A stretch of DNA of 64,000 bases from Buchnera aphidicola (Pentalonia nigronervosa). GTDB taxonomy: Bacteria; Pseudomonadota; Gammaproteobacteria; Enterobacterales; Enterobacteriaceae. Below, piece after piece: positions 21,297-31,406 of the stretch; within the stretch, counting starts at the first letter, position 1; the number at the start of each line of letters is the position of its first letter. The position numbers and the translations under genes are program-made. The notes under the pieces were generated by a model, which was not told where the DNA came from, did no database searches, and saw only the letters and a program-made list of their open reading frames with translations. The stretch is taken from the NCBI GenBank assembly GCA_014622685.1, contig CP061275.1, positions 62,001 through 126,000 on the forward strand. The letters are read 5' to 3'.

Positions 21297-23960
21297 ATGT
21301 CAGAACGTTTATACAATGACGTGGATCCAGTTGAAACAAGCGATTGGATACAAGCGATTGATGCAGTGATCTGTAAAGACGGTTTTGAAAGAGCTCAGTT
21401 TTTAATAAAACAAGTTTTAAAGCGTTCAAAAATAAATCAAATAGAGTTTTTTCAACATTTTTTTTCAAGTGATTATATCAATACTATTTGCAAGAAAGAT
21501 GAAGTTAAATATCCTGGTGATCTAAGTTTAGAGAAAAAAATTCGTGCAGCAATTCGTTGGAATGCTATCATGATTGTTTTGAGAGCTTCTCAAAAAAATT
21601 TAGAATTAGGTGGACATTTATCATCTTTTCAATCGTCTGCTACAATATATGAAGTTTGTTTTAATCATTTTTTTCATGCTAAAAATAGCAAACATGGTGG
21701 TGATTTAGTTTACTTTCAGGGTCATATTTCTCCTGGAATTTATGCACGATCTTTTCTAGAGGGACGTTTATCTGAACAACAAATCAATAATTTTAGACAA
21801 GAAGTTGATGGAAAAGGTGTGTCATCTTATCCTCATCCTAAATTAATGCCAAATTTTTGGCAATTTCCAACTGTATCTATGGGATTAGGCCCTCCCTGTG
21901 CTATTTACCAGGCAAAATTTTTAAAATATTTGTATAACAGAGGATTGAAGGATACTTCAGAACAAACAGTATATGCTTTTTTAGGTGATGGCGAAATGGA
22001 TGAACCAGAATCAAAAGGCATGATTTCTATTGCTGTGCGTGAAAAGTTAGACAATTTGATATTTATTATAAATTGTAATTTACAAAGACTTGATGGTCCT
22101 GTAATTGGAAATGGAAAAATTGTAAACGAGCTAGAAAGTTTTTTCTACGGAGCAGGTTGGCAGGTCATAAAATTAATCTGGGGGAGTAAATGGGATCATT
22201 TATTTAAAAAAGACACTACTGGGAAATTGATTCAATTAATGAATGAAACAGTTGATGGTGATTATCAGACTTTTAAATCGAAAGATGGAGCATATGTACG
22301 TAAATATTTTTTTGGAAAATATCAGGAAACATTGGAATTGGTAAAAAATATGACTGATGAAGAAATATGGCAGTTAAACAGAGGAGGTCATGATCCTAAA
22401 AAAATATTTAATGCTTTAAAAAAAGCAAAGGAAACAAAAAATAAACCAACAGTTATTTTAGCGCATACCGTTAAAGGATATGGTCTTGGGGTTATTGCAG
22501 AAGGGAAAAATATTGCACATCAAATTAAAAAAATTGATATTTCAGGAATCATGCATATTAGAAATCGTTTTAAAGTACCAGTGTTGGATAGTGATATAAG
22601 AAAATTGCCTTATGTTACATTTTCAAAGAATTCTCCAGAATATTTTTATTTGCATCAGCAAAGAAAAAAATTAGGTGGATATATTCCATTTCGTTTATCA
22701 AAGTTTACAAAGAATTTAAATTTACCAGATTTGATAGCATTTCAAACATTATTAGTAGAGCAACATAAAAAAATTTCAACTACTGTAGCTTTTATACGTA
22801 TTTTAAATATTCTTTTAAGAGATAATTGTATTCGTGATTTAATAGTTCCAATTATCGCTGATGAAGCACGTACATTTGGAATGGAAGGTCTGTTTAGAAA
22901 AATTGGTATTTATAATCCTAATGGTCAAAAATATACTCCCCAAGATCGGGAACAGTTAACTTATTACAAAGAAGACAAAAAAGGGCAAATATTGCAAGAA
23001 GGAATTAATGAATTGGGAGCTGCTTCATCGTGGTTAGCAGCAGCTACTTCGTACAGTACGAATGATTTTCCTATGATTCCGTTTTATATTTTTTATTCAA
23101 TATTTGGATTTCAAAGGATTGGAGATTTATTTTGGGCAGCTGGCGACCAGCAAGCAAGAGGTTTTTTGATTGGTGGCACTTCTGGTAGAACAACTTTAAA
23201 TGGTGAAGGATTGCAACATGAAGATGGACATAGTCATATACAATCTTTAACCGTCCCCAATTGTGTATCTTATGATCCAACTTTTTCGTATGAATTAGCT
23301 GTTATTATACACAATGGATTAAAACGTATGTATGGTGCTGATCAAGAAAATATATATTATTATATTACAACAATTAATGAATGTTATTATATGCCTGCTA
23401 TGCCAAAAGGTGTAGAAACAGGTATTTGTCGAGGTATTTATAAGTTTAAAACGCTCAATGGTGGTTTAAACAAAGTGCAATTAATGGGATCTGGTGCTAT
23501 TTTTCGTTCTGTTTGTGATGCTGCAGAAATTTTATTAAAAGATTATCATATTACCAGTGATATATATAGTGTTACATCGTTTACAGAATTAGCGAGAAAT
23601 GGTGAAGAATGTGCAAGATGGAACATGTTACATCCTAAAAAAAAGATAAAAATAGCATATATTAAAAAAATTATGAATAAATCTCCAGCAATTGCTGCTA
23701 CTGATTACATGAAATTATTTGCAGAGCAAATTCGACATTATATTCCTGCAGAGAAATATTATGTTTTAGGTACAGATGGCTTTGGGCGTTCAGATAGTCG
23801 CGATAGGTTACGTAATCATTTTGAGGTTAGTGCTGTTTATATAGTTGTAGCTGCTTTAAATTTGTTATCTGAATTGAATTATATTGATAAAAAAACAGTA
23901 GAAGATGCGATTATTAAATTTCATATCAATGCAGATAAAATTCATCCGCGCTTAGCATAA
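21297..23960 (+). CDS. aceE: Pyruvate dehydrogenase E1 component
   Basis: Homodimeric thiamine diphosphate enzyme that decarboxylates pyruvate and transfers the acetyl group to the lipoyl arm of AceF. The protein has 887 residues, as in E. coli. The thiamine diphosphate motif is FLGDGEMDEPESKG continuing to FIINCNLQRLDGP. HISPGIYARSFLEGR and DGHSHIQSL carry the active-site histidines. It starts aceE-aceF-lpd, with 11 bases to aceF. The pdhR regulator is absent upstream. AAGGAA lies just before the ATG. The sequence is intact throughout despite many A runs. Confidence 0.98.
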   Translation: MSERLYNDVDPVETSDWIQAIDAVICKDGFERAQFLIKQVLKRSKINQIEFFQHFFSSDYINTICKKDEVKYPGDLSLEKKIRAAIRWNAIMIVLRASQKNLELGGHLSSFQSSATIYEVCFNHFFHAKNSKHGGDLVYFQGHISPGIYARSFLEGRLSEQQINNFRQEVDGKGVSSYPHPKLMPNFWQFPTVSMGLGPPCAIYQAKFLKYLYNRGLKDTSEQTVYAFLGDGEMDEPESKGMISIAVREKLDNLIFIINCNLQRLDGPVIGNGKIVNELESFFYGAGWQVIKLIWGSKWDHLFKKDTTGKLIQLMNETVDGDYQTFKSKDGAYVRKYFFGKYQETLELVKNMTDEEIWQLNRGGHDPKKIFNALKKAKETKNKPTVILAHTVKGYGLGVIAEGKNIAHQIKKIDISGIMHIRNRFKVPVLDSDIRKLPYVTFSKNSPEYFYLHQQRKKLGGYIPFRLSKFTKNLNLPDLIAFQTLLVEQHKKISTTVAFIRILNILLRDNCIRDLIVPIIADEARTFGMEGLFRKIGIYNPNGQKYTPQDREQLTYYKEDKKGQILQEGINELGAASSWLAAATSYSTNDFPMIPFYIFYSIFGFQRIGDLFWAAGDQQARGFLIGGTSGRTTLNGEGLQHEDGHSHIQSLTVPNCVSYDPTFSYELAVIIHNGLKRMYGADQENIYYYITTINECYYMPAMPKGVETGICRGIYKFKTLNGGLNKVQLMGSGAIFRSVCDAAEILLKDYHITSDIYSVTSFTELARNGEECARWNMLHPKKKIKIAYIKKIMNKSPAIAATDYMKLFAEQIRHYIPAEKYYVLGTDGFGRSDSRDRLRNHFEVSAVYIVVAALNLLSELNYIDKKTVEDAIIKFHINADKIHPRLA

Positions 23961-23971
23961 AAGGTAAAAAA

Positions 23972-25204
23972 GTGGATATTGAAATTAAAATGCCTGACAT
24001 TGGTGTAGATACTGTAGAAGTAGTAGAAGTGTTAGTTAAAGTTAATGAAAAAATAAAAGTTGAACAAGGGATAGTAGTCGTTGAAGGCGATAAATCTTCT
24101 ATCGAAATTCCATCACCTAAAGAAGGTATAGTTAAGAATATTTATGTGAGTATCGGTGATAAAGTCAATAGCTTTGATGTTATTATGACAATTGAACTCA
24201 GTGAAATAAAAATAATGGATGAATCAAAAAAAAACATTGATCTTATGCAAAATAATGTTCAAATTTTTGATAAAAATAACCGTTCTGTGATTGAAGGAAA
24301 TAGAAACAGAGAGAATATTGTATACGCTACTCCTGTAGTAAGACGTTTAGCTCGATTATTAAATGTTAATTTGCATCAAGTCATTGGAACAGGTCGAAAA
24401 CGTAGAATTTTAAAACAAGATGTAGAGTTATATAAAAATAATGTTGAAATTAATGATTTAAAAAGTGTGAAAAAAACTAATTTTGATTCTTTAAATAATT
24501 CAAATAAACATGAAATTGAACTTAATTTGAATCAAAAATTAATTGGTAATAATTTACATAAAAATTGGATGAATATACCGCATGTAACACATTTTGATGA
24601 AGTAGATATTACCGTATTAGAACAATTTCGGAAAAGTTATAATAATTCTCATCAAAATCCAGATCATAAAAATGGAAATATTACAATATTGATTTTTATA
24701 CTAAAAGTCATTTCACATGCATTGAAAAAATTTCCAATATTTAATAGCTCCTTAAGTAAAGATAACAAAAGAATTATTTTTAATCAATATACTAATATTG
24801 GTGTTGCTATGGATATTAACGGTAGTTTGATCGTTCCTGTTTTAAAAAATGTTAATAAAAAAAGTATTAAACAGTTATCCTCTGAATTGATATCTATATC
24901 AAAAAAAGCTCGTGAAAATAAATTAGAATTTTTAGATTATCAAAATGGTTGTTTTACTGTATCTAATTTAGGAGGAATTGGAAATGGTTGGTTTTCTCCG
25001 ATTATTAATGCACCAGAAGTTGCAATACTTGGTGTTGCACGATCACAAATTAAACCATTTTGGAATGGCGAATGCTTTGTTCCTGTTTTGATGTTACCGT
25101 TATCTTTATCATATGATCATCGTGTAATTAATGGTGCAGATGCAATGCGTTTTATAATGTTTATAAAAAAACTTTTATCTGATATGAGTTTCTTAATGAT
25201 GTAA
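23972..25204 (+). CDS. aceF: Dihydrolipoamide acetyltransferase, single lipoyl domain
   Basis: E2 core of pyruvate dehydrogenase, which transfers acetyl groups to CoA. The protein has 410 residues against 630 in E. coli because only one lipoyl domain (about residues 1-78) is present. Its lipoylated lysine lies in VVEGDKSSIEIPSP. The E1/E3-binding domain follows (ATPVVRRLARLLNV...RILKQDVELY, about 110-147), then the acetyltransferase domain ending with SYDHRVINGADAMRF, which holds the catalytic His and Asp. The start is GTG at 23972, with AAGGT upstream. A one-lipoyl E2 is typical of reduced symbionts and still works in principle. lpd follows 58 bases downstream. Confidence 0.96.
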   Translation: MDIEIKMPDIGVDTVEVVEVLVKVNEKIKVEQGIVVVEGDKSSIEIPSPKEGIVKNIYVSIGDKVNSFDVIMTIELSEIKIMDESKKNIDLMQNNVQIFDKNNRSVIEGNRNRENIVYATPVVRRLARLLNVNLHQVIGTGRKRRILKQDVELYKNNVEINDLKSVKKTNFDSLNNSNKHEIELNLNQKLIGNNLHKNWMNIPHVTHFDEVDITVLEQFRKSYNNSHQNPDHKNGNITILIFILKVISHALKKFPIFNSSLSKDNKRIIFNQYTNIGVAMDINGSLIVPVLKNVNKKSIKQLSSELISISKKARENKLEFLDYQNGCFTVSNLGGIGNGWFSPIINAPEVAILGVARSQIKPFWNGECFVPVLMLPLSLSYDHRVINGADAMRFIMFIKKLLSDMSFLMM

Positions 25205-25262
25205 GTTTTTGATATAAATGAGTTAGTATGTAATTTATAACAACCAATTAAAGAGGTTTTTG

Positions 25263-26681
25263 ATGAATCAAAAAATTCATGCGCAAGTAGTAGTTATTGG
25301 ATCTGGTCCCTCCGGTTATTCTGCAGCATTTCGTTGCTCTGATTTGGGTTTAGAAACTGTTTTAATAGAATGTGACAATAAATTAGGTGGCGTGTGTTTG
25401 AATTCAGGGTGTATTCCTTCAAAATCGTTATTACATATTTCTAAAATAATTAAAGAAGCAAAAGAATTATCACAGATAGGTGTATCTTTTTCAACTCCAA
25501 TAATAAATTTTGAAAAAGTTGTTTCTTGGAAGAAAAATATTATTGAAAAGTTTAATAGCGGCTTGTCTGATATGAGAAAAAAGAGGAAAATTAAATTAAT
25601 TAAAGGTTATGCGAAATTTGATACTAAAAATAGTGTTGTAATTGAGAATATAGACGCTCGTATTACTCTTATGTTTGAAAACGCAATTATTGCAACAGGG
25701 TCTAAATCAATCCATATTCCCTCATTACCTAATGATAAAAAGATCTGGAATTCAACTGATGCTTTATTACTAAAGAAGATACCTGAACGTTTTTTAATTA
25801 TTGGAGGCGGTGTTATTGGTTTAGAAATGGCAACAATATACAGTTCTTTAGGTTCAAAAATTGATATTGTTGATCGATTTAAAAATTTTTTTCCTTCATT
25901 AGATAAACGTATTTCTGATGCGTATTTAAGTTCTATAGGAGATAGATTTAATTTAAGATTGAATACGCATATTGATTCTTTTAAAGTATCTGATGATCAT
26001 TGTTCCGTCATATTAGTACAAGATGGTGTTAAACAAAATGAAATTAATTATGATGCAGTATTAGTAGCAATAGGCAGATCGCCGAATACTGATTCGATAG
26101 GATTAAATGAAATTGGCTTAGAAGTAAATAACACTGGATTTATTTCAGTAGATAAACAATTAAGAACAAATATATCTAATATTTATGCTATTGGTGATGT
26201 GACTGGTTTTCCAATGTTAGCGCATAAAGGAATGCATCAGGGTCACATTGCTGCAGAAGTAATTTCTGGTCGTAATCATTATTTTGAACCAAAAGTAATT
26301 CCGTCAATTGCATATACGGAACCAGAAATTGCTTGGGTTGGTGTCAGCGAAAATGAAGCAAAGAAGAAAAATATAAATTTTGAAATTTGTGATTTTCCGT
26401 GGAATGCATCTGCAAGAGCTATTATATCAAATTCTAGTTTTGGCGTAACCAGATTAATTTTTGATAAAAATAGTAATAAAATTATTGGTGGTGCTATAGT
26501 AGGGACAAATGCTGGAGAGTTGATTTCTGAGATTGCGTTAGCAATTGAAATGGGTTGTGATGCAGAAGATATAGCGTTAACAATTCATCCTCATCCTACT
26601 TTAAGTGAATCAATTTGCTTATCTTCAGAAATTTTTCAAGGAACTATTACAGATTTGTTTAATTTAAAATGTAAAAAATAA
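25263..26681 (+). CDS. lpd: Dihydrolipoamide dehydrogenase
   Basis: FAD flavoprotein that reoxidises the lipoyl arm and reduces NAD+; E3 of the pyruvate (and 2-oxoglutarate) dehydrogenase complexes. The protein has 472 residues (474 in E. coli). The FAD motif is VVVIGSGPSGYSAA, the redox disulfide is GGVCLNSGCIPSK, the NAD motif is LIIGGGVIGLEMA, and the C-terminal active-site segment is TIHPHPTLSE. GAGG at 25253-25256 sits six bases before the ATG at 25263, so I reject a TTG three bases earlier. The last 16 bases of the gene form the outer end of a perfect 55-bp inverted repeat. Confidence 0.97.
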   Translation: MNQKIHAQVVVIGSGPSGYSAAFRCSDLGLETVLIECDNKLGGVCLNSGCIPSKSLLHISKIIKEAKELSQIGVSFSTPIINFEKVVSWKKNIIEKFNSGLSDMRKKRKIKLIKGYAKFDTKNSVVIENIDARITLMFENAIIATGSKSIHIPSLPNDKKIWNSTDALLLKKIPERFLIIGGGVIGLEMATIYSSLGSKIDIVDRFKNFFPSLDKRISDAYLSSIGDRFNLRLNTHIDSFKVSDDHCSVILVQDGVKQNEINYDAVLVAIGRSPNTDSIGLNEIGLEVNNTGFISVDKQLRTNISNIYAIGDVTGFPMLAHKGMHQGHIAAEVISGRNHYFEPKVIPSIAYTEPEIAWVGVSENEAKKKNINFEICDFPWNASARAIISNSSFGVTRLIFDKNSNKIIGGAIVGTNAGELISEIALAIEMGCDAEDIALTIHPHPTLSESICLSSEIFQGTITDLFNLKCKK

Positions 26682-26784
26682 ATAACGATACACGTTTTTT
26701 TAAACATAAAAGATTATAGATATTAAAATTCTATAATCTTTTATGTTTAAAAAAACGTGTATCGTTATTTATTTTTTACATTTT
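26666..26784. repeat. Perfect 55-bp inverted repeat with 9-base loop
   Basis: Bases 26666-26720 are exactly reverse-complementary to 26730-26784, with nine unpaired bases (TATTAAAAT) between. The left arm starts inside lpd and includes its stop codon, so the right arm is an inverted copy of the lpd tail. The stem has no mismatch over 55 pairs. It lies between the converging lpd and speD and would make a very strong hairpin in either transcript, so it may serve as a two-way terminator. Its perfection suggests a recent template-switch duplication or active conversion between the arms. Confidence 0.9.
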
Positions 26785-26892
26785 TAAATAGATTATAAGT
26801 TACTGTGATTTAAGCAAACATCATGTTTTAAATATAAATTGTCGGGCATATTCAGATAATTTAATACATAGATTTTATTATTAAATAGAATC

Positions 26893-27693
26893 TTATATAT
26901 AAATATTTTTTCCGTAATAAATTTCTTTCATTTCTTTCCATAGTAAATTTACTATATAAGTATGCTCTTCCCTTTTTAAATCTTTTAAACAAATGTTAAA
27001 TAAATAGTTTTTTAGGTTAAAATCTTTTAACATCATTCTAGTATGAAAAATATTTTCTTGATTTATATTCATATCTATCATTTTATACATTGATTTTATA
27101 TCATTTGACATAAAATCTTGAATTGAATTGATTTTATGATCAATAAAATGTTTGATTCCATAAATGTCTCTTGTAAAGCCTCTAACGCGATATTCAATTG
27201 TTACAATGTCAGATTCTAATTGATGTATAAGGTAGTTTAATGCGTTTAAAGGAGATATAATTCCGCATGTTGAAACTTCGATGTCGGCGCGGAAAGTACA
27301 GATACCACTTTGTGGATGGCTTTCTGGATATGTATGCACACAAATATGACTTTTATCTAAATGTGCTAATACAGAAGAAGAAACAACGTTGTGGTTTTTG
27401 GTCATGTTCATTTTATTCAAATGCATTGGTTCTTCACATACTAAAATAGTTACACTAGCACCTTGTGGTTCATAGTCTTGATAAAATACGTTTAAAATAT
27501 TAGCACCAATAATTGAACAGGTTTGCTGTAAAATTTTTGTTAATCGAATCGCATTATATTGTTCATCAATATAAGTGATGTAACTATTTTGGGAATCATC
27601 AGTATTTGCATAGCAAATATCATAGATACAAAAACTTAGGCTTTTAGTTAAATTGTTAAAGCCATATAATTTTAGTTTTTGCAATTTAATCAT
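26893..27693 (-). CDS. speD: S-adenosylmethionine decarboxylase proenzyme
   Basis: Pyruvoyl enzyme that makes decarboxylated SAM, the aminopropyl donor for spermidine. The 266 residues compare with 264 in E. coli. Self-cleavage is expected before the Ser in [15 protein letters not shown] (Ser near residue 115), giving the beta chain and the pyruvoyl alpha chain. [12 protein letters not shown] and [17 protein letters not shown] are the other conserved segments. It is the second gene of speE-speD, 18 bases after speE. The putrescine needed by SpeE is not made by any gene in this window. Confidence 0.97.
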   Translation of the reverse strand: MIKLQKLKLYGFNNLTKSLSFCIYDICYANTDDSQNSYITYIDEQYNAIRLTKILQQTCSIIGANILNVFYQDYEPQGASVTILVCEEPMHLNKMNMTKNHNVVSSSVLAHLDKSHICVHTYPESHPQSGICTFRADIEVSTCGIISPLNALNYLIHQLESDIVTIEYRVRGFTRDIYGIKHFIDHKINSIQDFMSNDIKSMYKMIDMNINQENIFHTRMMLKDFNLKNYLFNICLKDLKREEHTYIVNLLWKEMKEIYYGKNIYI

Positions 27694-27711
27694 TCTCCTG
27701 AAAACAGATAT

Positions 27712-28575
27712 TTAACTTTTTTCTAACATATTAAGAATATATTGAGGTAAAAAAAAGCTTCCTATATGAATTTTAGCATTGTAGTAATTAAAGGACAATT
27801 TTGTACTTTTTATCCGTAACTGTAAATCGTTGATGTTTATATTTTTAAAAAAACCTGCATTATTAGTAGCGTATGCAAATGTCATAATTCCACCATAATA
27901 CGTAGGTATTGAGGCTTGGTAAAAATTTGTATTACAAAAAAATTTTTTTAATTTTTTATGGGTAAGTAGTAGTGTTTTTTTTTGAAAAAAAGGCACTCCA
28001 TTTTGTGAAACGAAAATACCGTCTTTATCAAGACGAATTTTGCAAGTAGAATAAAATTCTGATGAAAATAAATTTTTTCCATGGTTAATAGGATCAGTAG
28101 AATCAGATATTATAAGATCGAATTTTGTTTTTGTTTTTTTAATAAAACTTAAACCATCATCAATAACTAACGTTAATCGAGAATCTTGATATGCACGACA
28201 ATTATGTTTTGGAAAATATTTTTTACATAAATTAATGATATCAATATCTATTTCTACCATAGTAATATGTTTAATATTTTTATGTCGGCATATTTCGCGT
28301 AATATTCCACCATCACCTCCTCCAATAATTAATACATTTTTAATATTACCGTGAGTGAACATTGGAACATGTGTTAACATTTCATGGTATATAAATTCAT
28401 CTTTTTCCGTGGTCTGTATAATTCCATCTATTGCCATGACATAACCAAGAATAGAATTTTTAAAAATGACTATTTCTTGGTATTGATTTTTTTTTTTGTA
28501 TAATAATTTATCAATTAGAAAATATTGACCAGCATGTAAATAAAGTTTTTCGTGCCATGTTTGTTTTTGTGTCAT
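27712..28575 (-). CDS. speE: Spermidine synthase
   Basis: Aminopropyltransferase that makes spermidine from putrescine and decarboxylated SAM in the cytosol. The 287 residues match E. coli (288). The nucleoside-binding motif is IIGGGDGGILREIC, with the acidic VEIDIDII after it. DLIISDSTDPINHG carries the catalytic Asp, and IPTYYGGIMTFAYAT is the putrescine-pocket segment. It is the first gene of a two-gene unit with speD. A 266-base spacer upstream holds no gene. Confidence 0.96.
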   Translation of the reverse strand: MTQKQTWHEKLYLHAGQYFLIDKLLYKKKNQYQEIVIFKNSILGYVMAIDGIIQTTEKDEFIYHEMLTHVPMFTHGNIKNVLIIGGGDGGILREICRHKNIKHITMVEIDIDIINLCKKYFPKHNCRAYQDSRLTLVIDDGLSFIKKTKTKFDLIISDSTDPINHGKNLFSSEFYSTCKIRLDKDGIFVSQNGVPFFQKKTLLLTHKKLKKFFCNTNFYQASIPTYYGGIMTFAYATNNAGFFKNININDLQLRIKSTKLSFNYYNAKIHIGSFFLPQYILNMLEKS

Positions 28576-28841
28576 GGTTATTTTTCATCCTATAAAAAAA
28601 TAGTATTATAAGTTATTATAAGATTTTTTTAATAACTATTTATATAGAAAAAATAGAGTTTATGTTTTTAGAATTTTCAACAGAAGAATAGCAATTTTTA
28701 TAGAAATAAATATCATTAAAAATAATAAAAACATCATATTTTTAGTTGTATTAGATAAAAATATGACGATATATTACAAAAAATTTTTAATTAAGATTAT
28801 CAAATATTTTAAAAATATTATTTTATTGCATGTATATTCAG

Positions 28842-29540
28842 TTATATTTTAATTATATTTTTTAATATTAATTGAACGAAGTTAAATAATTGCAATGATA
28901 CTACAAAAATGTTTTTTTTGAACTTTATAGTAGCATTTTGATCAGCTGAATCAGAAATAGATTTTATAATGATAGCAGGAATATTAAATTGATAACAAGT
29001 TTGAGCGATTGCTGTTGCTTCCATATCAACTGCAATTGCAGAAGAAAAATGATATTGTATGTTGTTTATCATATTCCTTTCTCGAATAAATGTATCACCA
29101 GTTACTAACAATCCAGTTAAAAAAGTAAATTTAAAATTTTTAGAAAGATTATTTATAAAGTTAAACAATTTTTTGTTTATCAAAAATTTTTTTGGAAAAT
29201 ATGGTATTTGACCAAAAGAATAACCAAAATTGCTTAAATTAACGTCATAATAACAAAGTGCTTTAGGTACTATTACGTCACCAATTTTTAAAGATGTATC
29301 TAAAGCTCCAGCAGATCCAACATTAATTATAATATCAGGTTTATATAGGTTAATTAGCACTGTAGTTGCAATACTAGAAGACACCTTTCCTATGCCAGAT
29401 TTAATTAAGAATATGTTATTTTTTTTATAATATCCTATAAATATTTTATAGTTTCCTATATTTTGTTCTCGGCGTTTTTGTATAATATTTTGAATAAGTT
29501 GAATTTCTTTTTTTAGAGCACCTATAATTCCAATTTTCAT
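28842..29540 (-). CDS. mtnN: 5'-methylthioadenosine/S-adenosylhomocysteine nucleosidase
   Basis: Cytosolic nucleosidase that cleaves methylthioadenosine (the by-product of SpeE) and S-adenosylhomocysteine. The protein has 232 residues, as in E. coli. It begins MKIGIIGALKKEIQLI with the catalytic Glu. NVGSAGALDTSLKIGDV is the phosphorylase-family core, AVDMEATAIAQTC carries the substrate-binding Glu, and IKSISDSAD holds the catalytic Asp. Its position near speED makes sense, since spermidine synthesis produces its substrate. Confidence 0.95.
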   Translation of the reverse strand: MKIGIIGALKKEIQLIQNIIQKRREQNIGNYKIFIGYYKKNNIFLIKSGIGKVSSSIATTVLINLYKPDIIINVGSAGALDTSLKIGDVIVPKALCYYDVNLSNFGYSFGQIPYFPKKFLINKKLFNFINNLSKNFKFTFLTGLLVTGDTFIRERNMINNIQYHFSSAIAVDMEATAIAQTCYQFNIPAIIIKSISDSADQNATIKFKKNIFVVSLQLFNFVQLILKNIIKI

Positions 29541-29600
29541 GTTATGTGTAATGTGTTTATATAAAAATTTTATATTTATTAATTAATAAAAATTTATTGT

Positions 29601-29945
29601 TTAAACGCTGAAAGATGATCCACAACCACACGTATTTTTTGCATTGGGGTTAAAAACAATAAATTTCGATCCTTCTAAGTTTTCTAAATAATCTATTTTT
29701 CCACCATACAGATATTGCAAACTAATGGGATCTACTACTAAGACAATATTTGATTGAGTAATTATAATGTCATCTTGATGCGTATTTTCATCAAAAATAA
29801 ACTGATATTGAAATCCACTACATCCACCACCATTGATATATATTCTGAATTTTAGATTTTTATTTTTTTGTTTTTTAAGTAAATTTCTTATTCTGTTAGT
29901 CGCAGTATCGGTAATATCAAGATATTTTTTAGACGTTTTTTCCAT
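29601..29945 (-). CDS. erpA: Iron-sulfur cluster insertion protein ErpA
   Basis: A-type iron-sulfur carrier that delivers clusters to apoproteins. The 114 residues equal E. coli ErpA. The three cluster ligands are Cys42 ([11 protein letters not shown]), Cys106 and Cys108 (TCGCGSSF). [13 protein letters not shown] and the GSSFSV end fit ErpA better than IscA or SufA. It stands alone downstream of the ftsZ hairpin. GrxD, at 1.8 kb, is a plausible partner in cluster trafficking. Confidence 0.95.
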   Translation of the reverse strand: MEKTSKKYLDITDTATNRIRNLLKKQKNKNLKFRIYINGGGCSGFQYQFIFDENTHQDDIIITQSNIVLVVDPISLQYLYGGKIDYLENLEGSKFIVFNPNAKNTCGCGSSFSV

Positions 29946-30064
29946 ATTGTTATAAAGTATTGATTAAAAGAAGTATTTCATTTTATCATAAATAAATATT
30001 TTTTTTATACTATTATCATAGAGAATGAAAATTTTATATATTACATGATTAAGTGTTAACTTAC

Positions 30065-30104
30065 GCGCTAATAAAAATATGTTTTTTATTAGCGCAGGTT
30101 TTTT
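30065..30104 (+). terminator. Strong hairpin between ftsZ and erpA
   Basis: GCGCTAATAAAAA at 30065-30077 pairs perfectly with TTTTTATTAGCGC at 30083-30095, loop TATGT. The T-rich run after it (30099-30104) is on the plus strand, although both flanking genes are on the minus strand. It may work as a 3' end or processing hairpin for the ftsZ transcript, or be left over from a lost plus-strand gene. Confidence 0.5.
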
Positions 30105-30200
30105 ATGTTAAAATAACGATCTGATTAAATAAAATATAATTTTTAAAAAGTTATATTTTTTATTTTGAGATTATTTTTTTAAGTATATGTTGAAAATACT

Positions 30201-31355
30201 TTAATCAGATTTTTTACGGAGAAAAGAAGGAATGTCTAAATATTCTGGTGTTTTTTTTATTTTATTTTTTTGTTCTGTTATTTCTGTTTTTATAATGTTT
30301 TTATCGTTTTTTTTGGTTGGTATGTTTAAATATTGATAGCGATAATCCATTAATAGTTCTCTAGAAGATTTATTTTTTGTTTGTTTAATATCTTGATTTT
30401 TTTCCATACCAATCCCAGTAGCAACAACTGTTACACGAAGGGTATCATTCATATCAGGATCTAAAGATGTTCCTATAACTACTGTAGCATTATCTGAAGC
30501 GAAAGATCGTATAGTATTACCTACTGTTTCAAATTCATCTAGTTTTAAATCGAAACCAGCCGTAATATTTACTAAAACGCCTCTTGCTCCTGATAAATCA
30601 ATATCTTCTAACAAGGGACTGGATATTGCAATTTCTGCAGATTCCTCTGCACGATTTTCTCCTGAGGCAAGACCTGTTCCCATCATAGCGTAACCCATTT
30701 CTAACATAACAGTTCGAACATCTGCAAAATCAACGTTCATTAATCCAGGCCTGGTGATCAATTCTGCGATGCCCTGAACTGCACCTTTTAAAATGTTATT
30801 AGCAGCACTAAAAGCATCAAGCAATGAGATTCCTCTACTTAAAACTTTTAATAATTTGTCATTAGGTATTGTAATCAAAGAGTCGACGTATTTAGATAAC
30901 TCTGTTACTCCCTGATCTGCAGCTAACATTCTTTTTTTTCCTTCAAAATTGAACGGCTTAGTAACCACAGCTACAGTTAAAATACCTAGTTCTTTTGCAA
31001 TTTCTGCGACTATAGGTGCAGCTCCAGTTCCTGTCCCTCCTCCCATTCCAGCTGCGATAAAAACCATATCAGCTCCATTTAATGCAGATTTTAAAAGATC
31101 TTTATCTTCCTCAGCTGCAGTTCTTCCAATTTCAGGATTTGCACCCGCTCCTAAACCTTTAGTAATATTATTTCCTATTTGTATAGTTTGTCCAACTTCT
31201 ATTCTTTTTAATGCTTGTGCATCGGTATTTATAGCAAAAAAATCCACTCCTTCAATATGTTCACGGATCATATGTTCAACTGCATTTCCGCCTCCTCCGC
31301 CCACTCCAATTACTTTAATTACTGCATTGTTACTCAATTCAACAGGTTCAAACAT
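30201..31355 (-). CDS. ftsZ: Cell division protein FtsZ
   Basis: Tubulin-like GTPase that forms the division ring. The protein has 384 residues (383 in E. coli). The N-terminal [10 protein letters not shown], the tubulin signature [10 protein letters not shown] (near residues 105-114) and the T7-loop segment [11 protein letters not shown] are intact. The C-terminal peptide [13 protein letters not shown], which contacts FtsA, is kept after a short linker. It is the last gene of the dcw cluster here, 51 bases after ftsA, and its frame is unbroken. Confidence 0.98.
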   Translation of the reverse strand: MFEPVELSNNAVIKVIGVGGGGGNAVEHMIREHIEGVDFFAINTDAQALKRIEVGQTIQIGNNITKGLGAGANPEIGRTAAEEDKDLLKSALNGADMVFIAAGMGGGTGTGAAPIVAEIAKELGILTVAVVTKPFNFEGKKRMLAADQGVTELSKYVDSLITIPNDKLLKVLSRGISLLDAFSAANNILKGAVQGIAELITRPGLMNVDFADVRTVMLEMGYAMMGTGLASGENRAEESAEIAISSPLLEDIDLSGARGVLVNITAGFDLKLDEFETVGNTIRSFASDNATVVIGTSLDPDMNDTLRVTVVATGIGMEKNQDIKQTKNKSSRELLMDYRYQYLNIPTKKNDKNIIKTEITEQKNKIKKTPEYLDIPSFLRKKSD

Positions 31356-31406
31356 AATTTCATTCCATATTTGTTTATTTTTATTTTAGAAGTTAAAATG
31401 CATATT

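Noticed and set aside
30949..31389. 146-codon plus-strand frame opposite ftsZ
   Set aside because: It is a low-complexity shadow of the ftsZ coding strand with no family resemblance.
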